This document shows, one piece after another, positions 1 to 8,943 of a stretch of DNA of 64,000 nt. Within the stretch, counting starts at the first letter, position 1; every line of letters starts with the position of its first letter. This DNA is from Lachnospiraceae bacterium. Its GTDB lineage: Bacteria > Bacillota > Clostridia > Lachnospirales > Lachnospiraceae. Location of the stretch: positions 62,001-126,000 of the forward strand of contig JAFXQK010000010.1 in the NCBI GenBank assembly GCA_017527205.1. Direction: 5' to 3'. The notes beneath the pieces were generated by a model that saw nothing but the letters and a program-made list of their open reading frames with translations, searched no databases and was not told the DNA's origin. The position numbers and the translations under genes were made by a program.

Positions 1-2
1 GT

Positions 3-776
3 GCTGAAGATTGTAGCAAGGGGAACGATTTTTTTAAGACAAAGGGAATGGATACCACCGCTCTGGAAAAGGATGTAAAATACACTGGCTTTGAAATTTA
101 TAATGTGAACAACTACGATTTCTTCCGCAATCCCGTGGAAGCCCGCGAACTACTGATTTCCGCTCTGGAAATACAGCCTTTCCCACAGAGTGATGTCTGG
201 GATGGTGAGCTTGACGGCAGAATGGTAAAAATCATGCCCGTTAACCGCATTGCTACCAAGGCTGACTTAAAAGAGCTTCTTGCGAACCTTCCGTATAGGA
301 CATACGAAAAGCGAAAGGAAGATAATCCGAACCAACCTGTGGAGCGTATCACCATCGTCTGCATGGGACACGAGCCGGACCTCAAGGGAGCATTGGAACA
401 GGAACTAATTGAGTACAAGGTGGATATCCAGATTATGGATATTCTTCGTGATATGGCAGATCTTCAGCTGAAGCGTGATTCCGAGGCAGAAATTGTCCGT
501 GAAGGTGGTAAACTGGTCATCCGTGCTTTCTATCCGATGAACCTAATGCAGAAGCTCTCACTACAGAAGGAATACGTGGAGGACTGGCGTCAGCTTGTCG
601 ATTCCATCATGATTGATTGGAACTACGATGGCGTAGTCATGCAGCCGACCGTGACGGATGTTCCCGGCAAGAACGAGATGGTCAAGGGTATCTACGATAT
701 CCCGGAAGGATGTGGCACTATTAAAGTTAAAATTACTGACCTGCTTTCAGAGTCATTAGAAGTAGAGGTGCATTAA
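3..776 (+). CDS. Type III restriction-modification methyltransferase (Mod), C-terminal part
   Basis: The reading frame enters from the left edge and ends at TAA 774-776, leaving about 257 C-terminal residues. An internal ATG at 48 is probably not the start, because the frame is open back to base 3. The catalytic methyltransferase motifs lie outside the window, so the call rests on the tail and on context: the next gene is a type III Res subunit whose ATG follows this stop directly. In such systems Mod recognises the site and methylates adenine, and is needed by Res for cleavage. The tail is rich in charged helical segments and ends in an acidic stretch. It could instead be another DNA-methylase C-terminus. 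Confidence 0.8.
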   Translation, partial: AEDCSKGNDFFKTKGMDTTALEKDVKYTGFEIYNVNNYDFFRNPVEARELLISALEIQPFPQSDVWDGELDGRMVKIMPVNRIATKADLKELLANLPYRTYEKRKEDNPNQPVERITIVCMGHEPDLKGALEQELIEYKVDIQIMDILRDMADLQLKRDSEAEIVREGGKLVIRAFYPMNLMQKLSLQKEYVEDWRQLVDSIMIDWNYDGVVMQPTVTDVPGKNEMVKGIYDIPEGCGTIKVKITDLLSESLEVEVH

Positions 777-3419
777 ATGGCAGTAGAATTTGATTCGCAA
801 TTTTCCTTTAACCAGCAGCTATGGTATTACTATAGCTCGAACCGTGGAAAGATTCGTTCCCGATATAATGACCTTACGAGGAAGTTTCTCGCTTATAATG
901 ATAGTGAGGAGAATCCCCATGCCTTTCTGCGAAAGCCGCAGTTCGAGGCTCTTGAAATGTATGTTTTCGTGAAGGAATTCATGAACAATAAGCAGGTCTA
1001 TGAGATGTTCGATGATTGGCGTCACAAAAGAAATCATTTCTCTGATGCATCCTATTACGCTTTGGAGAAGAATGGTCAGATGCGGCTCTTTGATGCGCCT
1101 ACTGAAAAGCAAACGGACACGCTTTTCAAGCAGATGAAGAAATACCGTGAGGATTATCCGAACTACATCTATGCCCTCACGATGGGACTTGGCAAGACCA
1201 TTCTCATGGCTACCTGCATCTTCTATGAGTTCCTGCTTGCGAAGAAGTATCCGAGGGACAAGCGTTTCTGCCATAATGCCCTCGTGTTTGCGCCGGACAA
1301 GACCGTCCTTCAGTCGCTTCGTGAAATCATGACCTTTGATAAAACTAAGGTTGTCCCGCCGGAGTACGCCCGTGTGCTTGATTCAAATATCAAGTTCCAC
1401 TTCCTTGACGAGACGGGAACGATTCTGCACACGATTGATGATTCAGACTTCAATATCATTATATCCAATACGCAGAAGATCATCGTAAAGAAAAAGCGCA
1501 AGGAAACATCTGCTGCGGAGACTCTTTTCAGCGGTTCCGGTTCTTTGCTCTCCGCAGTCTATGGTGCGGAAAGCAATGATGACGAGGATGATGCATGGGA
1601 TGATACCACGCTGATGGATAACCAGCGTTTCAAGAAACTCTGCCGCCTTCCGCAGCTCGGCGTCTATGTCGATGAGGCGCATCACCTCTTCGGCGCAGAC
1701 CTCGAAAAGCAGATAAGGTCAAGCGGAGCGAATAAGACGAGCCTCCGAGACACCATCAATCTGCTTGCGGCGCATACTTCCATCGTTGCTTGCTATAACT
1801 ATACGGGTACACCGTATGTAAAGAATCAGCTTCTGCCGGAAGTGGTTTATGCCTACGGCTTGCGTGAATCTATCTGGAACGGCTTCTTGAAGGATGCCGA
1901 TCCGCTCGGATTTGAAAATGTAAAGAGCGATGAGTTCCTCACCGATGTGGTTACCACCTTCTGGGAGAAATACGGTGGTCACACCTATGAAGGGCTGAAT
2001 CCTAAACTCGCCATCTATGCGGCAGGCGTGGAGGAAGCGGCTACAGAAGTCAAACCTGCCCTTGAGAAGATACTTGCTAAACTTGGCATCCCGGCATCGA
2101 AGATTCTTTTGAATGTCGGCGATGCGAAATATACAAAAAACGATGACATCAGGGACTTCAATAACCTTGATGTTCCTAGCACGGAAGGTAACGAGAAGCA
2201 GTTCATTATCCTTGTTGAGAAAGGCAAGGAAGGATGGAATTGCCGGTCTCTATTTGCTGTGGCTCTTTTCCGCAGTCCGAAGTCAAAGATATTCGTTCTT
2301 CAGGCTACCATGCGCTGCCTCCGTGCAATTACGGATGAACGCCTGACGGCCACGGTGTTCCTCTCTAAAGAGAACTACGACACTCTGGACGATGAGCTCC
2401 ATAAGAACTTCAACATGGAGATTAAGGACATCAAGAATCCGTCCAATGCTGACCGTCATAAATACCAGGTTCGTGTTCTGCCTCCGCCGAGGACTATTAC
2501 CCTCAAGCGCGTATGGCATGAGTACACACTCCATGAGAAGGAATACTCCGAACCTGTGGACTTCAAGTTGGTAGATGCTGACCTCTCCAAATATGCCAGT
2601 ATTATGTACGAGCGTGACAGCCTTGCCCGCGATACCACGGTCAAGGAGAAAAATATCGACTACCTCCAGGACAACATGAAGTACAGCGAATTCTCTCTTG
2701 TAGGAGAAGTGGCTCGTTATCTGAATATTTCCTGCATACTCGCCGCGAGAATCCTCCGCGAATCTGTGGATGGAATCGACACAGTTCTTGAGGCGGTCAA
2801 TCGCTATAACGCTGTTCTGGATGACTACATCATCCCGACTGTGTTCCATGCACTCTTTGACATAACTTCGGAACTGAAGACAGAAGACAAGGAACTTGTT
2901 CTGCTGCGTGAGCCGAAAGATGCCGGATACTATGAATTCTCAGCTAAGGATGACCTCGTTATCACTGACCGCTATCCGGGCTTTACGCCAGAGCAGATTA
3001 AGAAGAGCTTCCACGCTGACACGTACTGTTTCGACTCTATTCCAGAAAAGGAATGCTTCATGCAGTATATCACGAGCGGTAAGGTTGCCGAAGTATACTT
3101 CACTGGTATGTTTACATCCAACCAGGGTGATCTCTCTGTACACTACTACGATCCAGAAACTGGCAGGATTCGTCAGTATTATCCGGACTTCCTCGCTAAG
3201 ATGGCAGATGGCTCTTATCAGCTGATTGAGGTCAAGGGTGATAATAAGATAGATGATGCTGTGGTTAAAGCAAAACAGGCTGCAGCCGAGGAGATGGCAG
3301 TGGCAAGCGGTGTGAAGTATCTTATGTACGCTGGAAGCCGCGTTGTAAGCACGCATATCCTTGATGATGATCCTATGGTGGCACAGCAAGCTATTTTGTC
3401 ATTTAAACTCGAAACATAA
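777..3419 (+). CDS. Type III restriction endonuclease, Res subunit
   Basis: An 880-residue superfamily-2 helicase/nuclease that cleaves DNA together with the Mod subunit encoded just upstream (no spacer, translationally coupled). Visible motifs are a Walker A with GLGKT near residue 138, the DEAH box in VDEAHHLF near 298, a motif VI-like segment (QATMRCLRA) near 507, and a C-terminal PD-(D/E)xK nuclease signature (YYPDFLAK then LIEVKG) near 800-820. Length is in the usual range for Res proteins. The gene looks intact, so the system may be active if the upstream Mod is whole. Confidence 0.92.
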   Translation: MAVEFDSQFSFNQQLWYYYSSNRGKIRSRYNDLTRKFLAYNDSEENPHAFLRKPQFEALEMYVFVKEFMNNKQVYEMFDDWRHKRNHFSDASYYALEKNGQMRLFDAPTEKQTDTLFKQMKKYREDYPNYIYALTMGLGKTILMATCIFYEFLLAKKYPRDKRFCHNALVFAPDKTVLQSLREIMTFDKTKVVPPEYARVLDSNIKFHFLDETGTILHTIDDSDFNIIISNTQKIIVKKKRKETSAAETLFSGSGSLLSAVYGAESNDDEDDAWDDTTLMDNQRFKKLCRLPQLGVYVDEAHHLFGADLEKQIRSSGANKTSLRDTINLLAAHTSIVACYNYTGTPYVKNQLLPEVVYAYGLRESIWNGFLKDADPLGFENVKSDEFLTDVVTTFWEKYGGHTYEGLNPKLAIYAAGVEEAATEVKPALEKILAKLGIPASKILLNVGDAKYTKNDDIRDFNNLDVPSTEGNEKQFIILVEKGKEGWNCRSLFAVALFRSPKSKIFVLQATMRCLRAITDERLTATVFLSKENYDTLDDELHKNFNMEIKDIKNPSNADRHKYQVRVLPPPRTITLKRVWHEYTLHEKEYSEPVDFKLVDADLSKYASIMYERDSLARDTTVKEKNIDYLQDNMKYSEFSLVGEVARYLNISCILAARILRESVDGIDTVLEAVNRYNAVLDDYIIPTVFHALFDITSELKTEDKELVLLREPKDAGYYEFSAKDDLVITDRYPGFTPEQIKKSFHADTYCFDSIPEKECFMQYITSGKVAEVYFTGMFTSNQGDLSVHYYDPETGRIRQYYPDFLAKMADGSYQLIEVKGDNKIDDAVVKAKQAAAEEMAVASGVKYLMYAGSRVVSTHILDDDPMVAQQAILSFKLET

Positions 3420-3828
3420 AACTTGGAAATCTTCTAAAGAAAGCATTATTTATCACCATAAATATTTGAGTTCCTTCATGTTTTAGTTTCGATAAAGCTT
3501 TCGGGAAAAAGAGGCAGGCATTGCAAAGCTTTCTTGTGTTTTAGATTGAGTCAAGAAAAGAGTTTTTAGTCAAGGACGTCATTATTTTGTTAAGGATTCA
3601 GTCAAAGAAGAAGCTGAAAAAATTAACGAGGATCCTTAAAGGGCTGTAATTCTGGTGTTATTTGTTGACCAATTCATGCATCCCATTTTTTGATTTAGTT
3701 AACTAAGGTACAATATGATATATTGCTAGAATGATATATGGAACATAGGCCATTCTTTGTGTATCCCCTAGAAATAGTGAATTGGGTAAGAAAAAGAACC
3801 TGTATCAGTATAATGAGGTAGATATAAA
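3420..3828 (+). other. Intergenic stretch without a gene
   Basis: About 410 AT-rich bases between Res and the TIGR02391-type gene. I see no convincing open frame, RNA gene or terminator. Three short GTCAA-containing repeats lie near 3550-3605, and the 6-10 bases before 3829 contain a moderate Shine-Dalgarno (GAGGT). The promoter of the downstream gene should lie here but no box stands out. Confidence 0.5.
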
Positions 3829-4512
3829 ATGCTAAATGAATTGAAAGAAGGAATCAAAATACTAAGGGATTATTCACAGGTACCAGGCATATTTTACAGA
3901 CCATTATCAGTCGCAGAAGTGATGGATATTCGTGCTAAGATTGTGAAGTTGGATGAGTATGAAGAAGACTATCCATTATATGTAAATAAGTACAAAGAAG
4001 TAATCAAAGCTTTAATATATGTAGATTCAGCAGGACGGGCATATTTTAATCCTATAGCGGTTGGTCAATTGATTAGTCTATTAGATTTGATCGTTGAAGA
4101 GGAGCATGAGCCGATTTGTTGGCAGTGTGTACATCCGATGATAAAAGAAGCTTCAATGCGTTTATACTTAGATGAGCATTATGCTAATGCTGCAGAAGAT
4201 GCGTTCATTGAGGTTAATGAAAGGGTAAAGAAAATTTACCAGAAGATTGTTCCGAGCGGACAGGAGCTGGATGGTGTTACTCTAATGAATCAGATGTTTA
4301 CGCAGAAGAATCCAGTTATCGTGTTGGGTGACACGAGTACAGAAACAGGTAGAAATATTCAACAAGGATATCAATTTCTGTTTGCTGGAGCGATGTCTGC
4401 ATTCAGAAATCCCAAAGCACATAGTAATACGGTAGTATTGGATGCTAGGGAAGCAATGAGGCGTATCATGTTTGCTAGTTCGCTTATGTATAAACTTGAT
4501 GAGGTAGAATAG
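3829..4512 (+). CDS. TIGR02391 (Hypoth_Ymh) family protein
   Basis: A 227-residue soluble protein. The C-terminal third carries the family hallmark: a run ending in FRNPKAHS (residues about 191-198), preceded by GRNIQQGYQFLFAGAM. Members of this family of unknown function are often found beside restriction-modification genes, mobile elements and toxins, and the conserved NPxxH suggests a nuclease-like active site; that last point is inference. Here it follows a type III R-M system and precedes a broken Fic gene, so a defence role is plausible. Confidence 0.75.
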   Translation: MLNELKEGIKILRDYSQVPGIFYRPLSVAEVMDIRAKIVKLDEYEEDYPLYVNKYKEVIKALIYVDSAGRAYFNPIAVGQLISLLDLIVEEEHEPICWQCVHPMIKEASMRLYLDEHYANAAEDAFIEVNERVKKIYQKIVPSGQELDGVTLMNQMFTQKNPVIVLGDTSTETGRNIQQGYQFLFAGAMSAFRNPKAHSNTVVLDAREAMRRIMFASSLMYKLDEVE

Positions 4513-4728
4513 GTATCGAGTTTTCGATTAATATGAATATATTTCATAGCTTTCACAAATAATCTAGTCAATTAGTGATGCTTGTGATAAGACAGGGGTG
4601 CTTGTCGCTCTTTATGGAATTGTTAAAGGAGCTAATGAAAGCGTAAATATGATATAAGCCATCATTCACATGGGGGATGATTGAAATCCAAAAACGGGAA
4701 GCGAGACTATCAGGAGGGATAGAGTCCA

Positions 4729-5862
4729 ATGAAGGATAAAACAACAAAACAAATAACTGATATCCAGAAAGATCCCTTCGAGGAGTATATAAAACTGGGT
4801 GAACCGGATAAGGCAGACAAGGCTTATGCATGGCAGACTGCGGTGGGCCTGCAGGATGTTGATAAGCTGCGGCCGTCAGAATATCTGCTGAATACGGCAA
4901 AAGAGAATATTGACGGCAAGATCAGCATGGATGAGGTCAGGAAAAGGATCGACAGTTATTATGAAGAGTCGACTCATCATGTTCCGGAAGGAACGGAAGA
5001 GGCGGATAAGGTTTCAGTGCATATTGCGGAGATTCTGTCTGACAGGGCTTTTGTATTCTCTCCAACGCAATATATATCCATCCATCGGAGACTGTTTTAG
5101 GGGGTATTCTCTCATGCCGGTTAGATCAGAGATTATAACATTCGAAAGGACGAATGGGTGCTGGATGGCGAATCGGTGACATACGGTGGAGCGCTTGAAC
5201 TTCGGGAGACTCTTGACTATGACTTTAAGACCGAGCAGGAGTTTTCTTATGCGAATCTGACGATGAGTGAGATTGTCAGTCATCTGGCGCGTTTTGTATC
5301 AGACTTATGGCAGATTCATGTCTTCTGTGAAGGTAACACAAGGACTACGGCGGTGTTCTTCATAAAATATCTGAGGTCAATGGGCTTTCATGTGACGAAC
5401 GACGTATTTGCCAAGTATGCATGGTACTTTAGAAATTCACTTGTAAGGGCAAATTACAGGAACGTGAAGAATGGCATTTATGAGGATATGTCTTTTTTGG
5501 AAGCATTTCTTCGTAACCTTCTGATGGGTGAACAGAATGAGCTAAAAAACCGGTATATGCATATTCGATGGGACGAAACGACACATTCAAACGAAAAACA
5601 GCACATTCAACAGCACATTGCGGATGAAAACCGTATTTTGAAGGTGTTAGAAAACAAAGCGGTTTCTTCAAAAATGAAGAGTAATATTTTGAAGCTTCAT
5701 GAAGACTTTGGAATTGAAAAGATATTCGGTAGAACAGATGTTGTCAAGGTGTTGGGAATTACGGAAAGACCAGCTTCCACATTGCTTGGAAAGATGTATT
5801 CTCTTGAACTGACGGAGAAGATTACTGGTGCTGGAAAAGGGAAATATCGGTTTATTGTATGA
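4729..5862 (+). pseudogene. Fic family protein interrupted by two in-frame amber codons
   Basis: One continuous frame encodes a Fic protein of about 377 codons, but TAG occurs at 5098-5100 and again at 5122-5124. Both fall in a segment otherwise well preserved (RRLF-stop-GVFSHAG-stop-IRDYN). Fic proteins usually transfer AMP to target hydroxyls. The core motif is present downstream as HVFCEGNTRTTAVFF (residues about 202-216), and the N-terminal part has a good Shine-Dalgarno (AGGAGGG). The tail resembles the winged-helix region of two-domain Fic proteins. No frameshift is needed to join the halves. TAG is used as an ordinary stop elsewhere in the window, so general recoding is unlikely and a pseudogene is the simplest reading. 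A GTG at 5158 could start a C-terminal fragment. Confidence 0.8.
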
Positions 5863-5867
5863 TTTGA

Positions 5868-6035
5868 ACGAATCGATTTGTCACCAGTGACGATAGAATA
5901 TGTGAATGCGAAAACGGCCCAGATAGTGGACCAGAAAATGGACCAGAGAATGGGCTAGAAAATGTCACAGAAAATGTCACAAAGGATGTCACGAAGAAAA
6001 CGCGAGAAATTAGATTTACGAAGTTTTACCTGTAA
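5868..6035 (+). pseudogene. Decayed repeat-rich protein tail
   Basis: In a frame different from the Fic gene this stretch reads as repeats of the type GPENGPENGLENVTENVTKDVTKK, then a stop at 6033-6035. Such NGPEN/NVTEN tails occur in some Fic and AlbA-type ATP-binding regulators of Firmicutes, before a winged helix. There is no start codon with a ribosome site and no domain in front, so it looks like a remnant left by deletion. Function cannot be inferred. Confidence 0.45.
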
Positions 6036-6471
6036 AAAGAAAGTGACACTAGTGGAGAACGAATATTGTTCCAGTTGGAATTGTATAAAAAAATGAGTCA
6101 ATTCAGTTAATCCTATCTACTACACGAAAAAAGTATATCACGAAGAAATGACACTTTTGCGCAAAACCGAGAAAATAATGTCACAAATTTTTGCCCCTTT
6201 TTGAGCTGAATCTTTTGGGTGGACATTTTATTTTTCAGAATCAGGATGTTATTCAGCCGATTTTCTAAGAATCGGAATAAAATTTTATCACAAAGTGGGA
6301 AAGCGAAAATGTGCAGGCAAATGTATTGCTAAGAGACAGTTCAGACAATTGTGATAAGTGAAAAACTATGTCTCAAATGAAGTCAAAAACTCAACGCTGT
6401 CCATCCTGCTGACCAGAAAAGCCAGTGCCGTAATCTCCTTTCTTTTCTGGTATTCTGCGGCCGCCTTCTAC
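6036..6471 (+). other. Non-coding decayed stretch with a hairpin before the first core repeat
   Basis: No supported gene. Short GTCAC/GTGAC words recur, echoing the decayed tail just upstream. Near its right end CCAGAAAAG (6413-6421) pairs perfectly with CTTTTCTGG (6442-6450), a 9-bp stem that may be a terminator for the segment on the left. A 63-codon frame from 6358 crosses the core repeat and the following terminator and is not credible. Confidence 0.5.
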
Positions 6472-6491
6472 TTCAAGTCCGGCTGCCAGCA
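6472..6491 (+). repeat. tRNA 3'-end-like core, copy 1 (candidate attachment site)
   Basis: The 20-nt TTCAAGTCCGGCTGCCAGCA fits a T-loop (TTCAAGT), the 3' side of a T-stem (CCGGC), an acceptor 3' strand (TGCCAGC) and discriminator A, but no tRNA body precedes it. It is identical to copies at 10992 and 22048. A terminator-like hairpin follows, as after a tRNA gene, and the remnant of a tyrosine integrase lies next to it. This is the pattern expected where islands insert into the 3' end of a tRNA gene. Confidence 0.7.
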
Positions 6492-6505
6492 CTATAGCTA
6501 TTTAC

Positions 6506-6913
6506 TTAAAAGCCTGAGAATTCGCGGTTCTTGGGCTTTTTCCTTTTAAATTCTATCACGTTATTTGGTATGATTTTGGTATTCTCGGTACAGAAAGTCT
6601 TCCGAAACTTCTCCAGAGTGGCGTTTTTATGGGGATTGGTATAGTGCTTTACGTTAGTTTCGGGAGAATGCCCCAACAGTAACGCCCTTTCGGAAGGAGT
6701 AAAACCTTCTTCGAGCCGATTGTTGACGGTACGCCGAAACGTATAGCTCGTCTTAGCAAGTCCTACTTTATCAAAGACATTGTGGAGATATGGATCTCGT
6801 TGGATTTCGTCCGTAGGATCTAAGAATGACGGCTGGTGGAGATTGAGTTCTCTGCTAGCCGTTCTTTTTTTTGTTCCGAAAAAATAGTATGGGTGGTATA
6901 ATAAACATGACAT
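6506..6913 (-). pseudogene. Tyrosine recombinase (integrase), C-terminal fragment
   Basis: Only the last part of the catalytic domain remains, encoded at roughly 6510-6820 on the minus strand. It contains SYTFRRTVNNRL (the second catalytic Arg), LLGHSPETNVKHYT (the conserved His and the nucleophilic Tyr) and a basic tail. The N-terminal DNA-binding domain and the first catalytic Arg/Lys are missing; the first 30 residues of the frame come from a terminator-like sequence near 6827-6880 and are not integrase. The fragment's end is 15 bases from the tRNA-like core, as integrases usually lie beside att. It cannot be active. Confidence 0.75.
6508..6543 (+). terminator. Terminator after core copy 1
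   Basis: AAGCCTGAGAA pairs with TTCTTGGGCTT (two G-T pairs) around a short loop, followed by T-rich sequence. It stands where a tRNA terminator would be and also overlaps the 3' end of the integrase fragment. Confidence 0.7.
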
Positions 6914-6946
6914 ACAGTTGTCATGTTGTGTTTGTTATGATATGAA
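6906..6946 (+). promoter_or_regulatory. Promoter with palindromic operator for the WYL operon
   Basis: CATGACA-N6-TGTCATG (6906-6925) is a perfect inverted repeat that overlaps a -35-like TTGTCA (6918-6923). With 17 bases of spacing a -10-like TATGAA lies at 6941-6946, and the WYL regulator starts at 6963. Autorepression by the WYL protein is a reasonable inference. Confidence 0.5.
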
Positions 6947-6962
6947 CGGAGCGTGAGAGATT

Positions 6963-7880
6963 ATGAAGATAGACAGGTTGATCGGGATATTGTCAATCTT
7001 ACTGCAGGAAGAAAAGACAACGGCTCCTGAACTGGCGGAAAGGTTTGAAGTATCCCGCAGGACGATAAACCGGGATATTGAGGATCTCTGTAAAGCGGGA
7101 ATTCCTATAAGGACTGTTCAGGGTACCGGCGGCGGCATCAGCATTATGGATGGATATCGTATGGACAGGATGATTCTGACATCAAAGGATATGCAGATGA
7201 TACTTGCCGGACTTCGCAGTCTGGACAGTGTAAGTGGAAGCAGCTACTATGGCCAGCTGATGGAGAAGATCCAGACCGGATCATCAGAGTTTATCAGTGG
7301 CAGGGACTCTATGCTGATCGATCTATCCTCATGGTATAAAGGATCTCTTGCTCCAAAGATTGAGGTCATCCAGAGAGCAATAGAGAACAGGCATCTTATA
7401 CGGTTTGATTATTATGCACCATCCGGAGATAGCAATCGAAGGATAGAACCATATTATTTGGTTTTTCAATGGTCAAGCTGGTATGTATGGGGCTGGTGTT
7501 TAGAGCGCAAAGATTACAGGCTGTTCAAGCTGAATCGTATGGATCGGGTTGCTGAAACTGATAAGGAATTTGCTTGTCGGAATGCACCTATGCCTGATCT
7601 GTCGAATGAGAAGATCTTTCCGGGCGGTATAAAAGTAAAGGCTCTTTTTACACCGGATATGAAGTGGCGGCTGGTTGAAGAATTCGGACCGCATTGTTTT
7701 TCTGAAACCGATGATGGGAGGCTGCTCTTTACGGCAGATTATACAGATATGGAGAACCTTGTGACATGGCTCATGACCTTTGGGGCAAAGACCGAGGTGC
7801 TAGAGCCGGCAGAAGCGCGGGATATTATCCGCAGGAATGCTGAAGAAACATTAAAAATCTATGGAGGATTAACAGAATGA
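6963..7880 (+). CDS. WYL-domain transcriptional regulator
   Basis: A 305-residue YafY-type regulator. The N-terminal winged helix-turn-helix is clear (ELAERFEVSRRTINRDIEDL, about residues 21-40), followed by a WYL domain with the RFDYYAPSG and PYYLVFQWSSWYVWGW segments (about 145-180). WYL regulators sense small ligands or nucleic acids and repress or activate neighbouring genes. Its stop overlaps the start of the VOC gene (ATGA), so it leads an operon that includes the next genes. A palindrome over its promoter suggests self-control. Confidence 0.88.
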   Translation: MKIDRLIGILSILLQEEKTTAPELAERFEVSRRTINRDIEDLCKAGIPIRTVQGTGGGISIMDGYRMDRMILTSKDMQMILAGLRSLDSVSGSSYYGQLMEKIQTGSSEFISGRDSMLIDLSSWYKGSLAPKIEVIQRAIENRHLIRFDYYAPSGDSNRRIEPYYLVFQWSSWYVWGWCLERKDYRLFKLNRMDRVAETDKEFACRNAPMPDLSNEKIFPGGIKVKALFTPDMKWRLVEEFGPHCFSETDDGRLLFTADYTDMENLVTWLMTFGAKTEVLEPAEARDIIRRNAEETLKIYGGLTE

Positions 7881-8296
7881 GATTAGATGGCTTTGGGCTG
7901 CTTGTTGAGGATATGGGAAAGATGATCCGTTTTTACAGAGATGTGCTTGGATTCGAAATTAAGGAAGAAGAGAACACGTCTAATGTTTACCTTGTGAAGG
8001 ACGGAACATTATTTCTGCTTTATGGCAGGAAAGATTTTGAGAAGATGACAAACCGGAGATATGAGTATATCAAGGGGCTGAACGGTCATTTTGAAATTGC
8101 GCTGTATGTGGATACATTCGAAGAGGTGGATGAGGCATACAGGAAGGCCGTTGAAAATGGTGCGACATCTGTGCTTGAACCGGAGCTTGAGCCCTGGGGA
8201 CAGAGAACCTGCTATATTGCTGATCCTGAAGGAAACCTGATTGAGATCGGTTCCTGGAATAAGCTTTATGAAGAGAAAGATCTGACGGAGGGGTAA
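7877..8296 (+). CDS. VOC family (glyoxalase/bleomycin-resistance-like) protein
   Basis: 139 residues with a paired beta-alpha-beta-beta-beta layout: DGFGLLVEDMGKMIRFYRDVLGFEI at the start and ATSVLEPELEPWGQRTCYIADPEGNLIEIGSW at the end, the typical metal-binding Glu lying in the final strand. VOC proteins include isomerases, dioxygenases and drug-binding proteins; the substrate cannot be told. It overlaps the WYL gene by four bases and is followed after four bases by a GyrI-like gene, a common small-molecule-response grouping. Confidence 0.85.
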   Translation: MRLDGFGLLVEDMGKMIRFYRDVLGFEIKEEENTSNVYLVKDGTLFLLYGRKDFEKMTNRRYEYIKGLNGHFEIALYVDTFEEVDEAYRKAVENGATSVLEPELEPWGQRTCYIADPEGNLIEIGSWNKLYEEKDLTEG

Positions 8297-8300
8297 GTGG

Positions 8301-8942
8301 ATGGCTTTTGATTATAAAAAGGAATACAAAGAATTCTATATGCCGAAGGGAACGCCTTCCATCGTCACCGTTCCGAAGATGAATTATGTTGCAGTTAGGG
8401 GCAGCGGCAATCCTAATGATGAAGACGGAGAATACAAACTGGCCATAGGTCTTTTGTATGGGATCGTTTTTACGATCAAGATGAGTAAGAAGGGCAATCA
8501 TCAGATCGATGGATACTTTGATTATGTTGTGCCGCCGCTGGAAGGCTTCTGGTGGCAGGACGGTGTGGTCGGAGTAGATTATGCCAATAAGGATTCTTTT
8601 CGGTGGATCTCCGTCATCCGCCTGCCTGACTTTGTAACGAAAGAAGATTTTGACTGGGCTGTCAGAGAAGCAACGGCAAAGAAGAAGCAGGATTTCTCAA
8701 AGGTCGAATTCTTTACCTATGATGAAGGCATGTGTGTTCAGTGCATGCATATCGGAGCATATGACGATGAGCCTGCTACAGTAGAGGCAATGCACAGGTT
8801 TATGGAAGAGCAGGGATATGTTCTTGATATTACGGATCAGAGAATGCACCACGAGATTTATTTGAGCGATGCCAGAAAAGTAGCTCCGGAGAAGTTAAAG
8901 ACTGTGGTCAGGCATCCGATTAAAATGAAGGGAATCAGATAA
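8301..8942 (+). CDS. GyrI-like small-molecule-binding protein
   Basis: 213 residues starting MAFDYKKEYKEFYMPKGTP, followed by VPKMNYVAVRGSGNP and GLLYGIVFTIKM. This is the pattern of stand-alone GyrI-like (COG4832) proteins with two SHS2 modules that bind or hydrolyse hydrophobic compounds. A strong ribosome site (GGAGGGG) lies nine bases upstream and it continues the WYL-VOC operon. No DNA-binding domain is present. The ligand is unknown. Confidence 0.85.
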   Translation: MAFDYKKEYKEFYMPKGTPSIVTVPKMNYVAVRGSGNPNDEDGEYKLAIGLLYGIVFTIKMSKKGNHQIDGYFDYVVPPLEGFWWQDGVVGVDYANKDSFRWISVIRLPDFVTKEDFDWAVREATAKKKQDFSKVEFFTYDEGMCVQCMHIGAYDDEPATVEAMHRFMEEQGYVLDITDQRMHHEIYLSDARKVAPEKLKTVVRHPIKMKGIR

Positions 8943-8943
8943 T

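Noticed and set aside
4590..4690. Protein-like reading GVLVALYGIVKGANESVNMI before the Fic gene
   Set aside because: Too short, interrupted by stops and without start signals; at most a trace of a lost gene.
5098..5124. General reassignment of UAG in this genome
   Set aside because: TAG ends many intact genes here, for example those at 4512, 12605 and 18249, so it functions as a stop.
6472..6491. A complete tRNA gene at the core repeats
   Set aside because: No 5' acceptor strand, D-arm or anticodon arm can be found upstream of any of the three copies.
6358..6549. A 63-codon frame on the plus strand
   Set aside because: It runs through the hairpin, the tRNA-like core and the terminator, and has no ribosome site.
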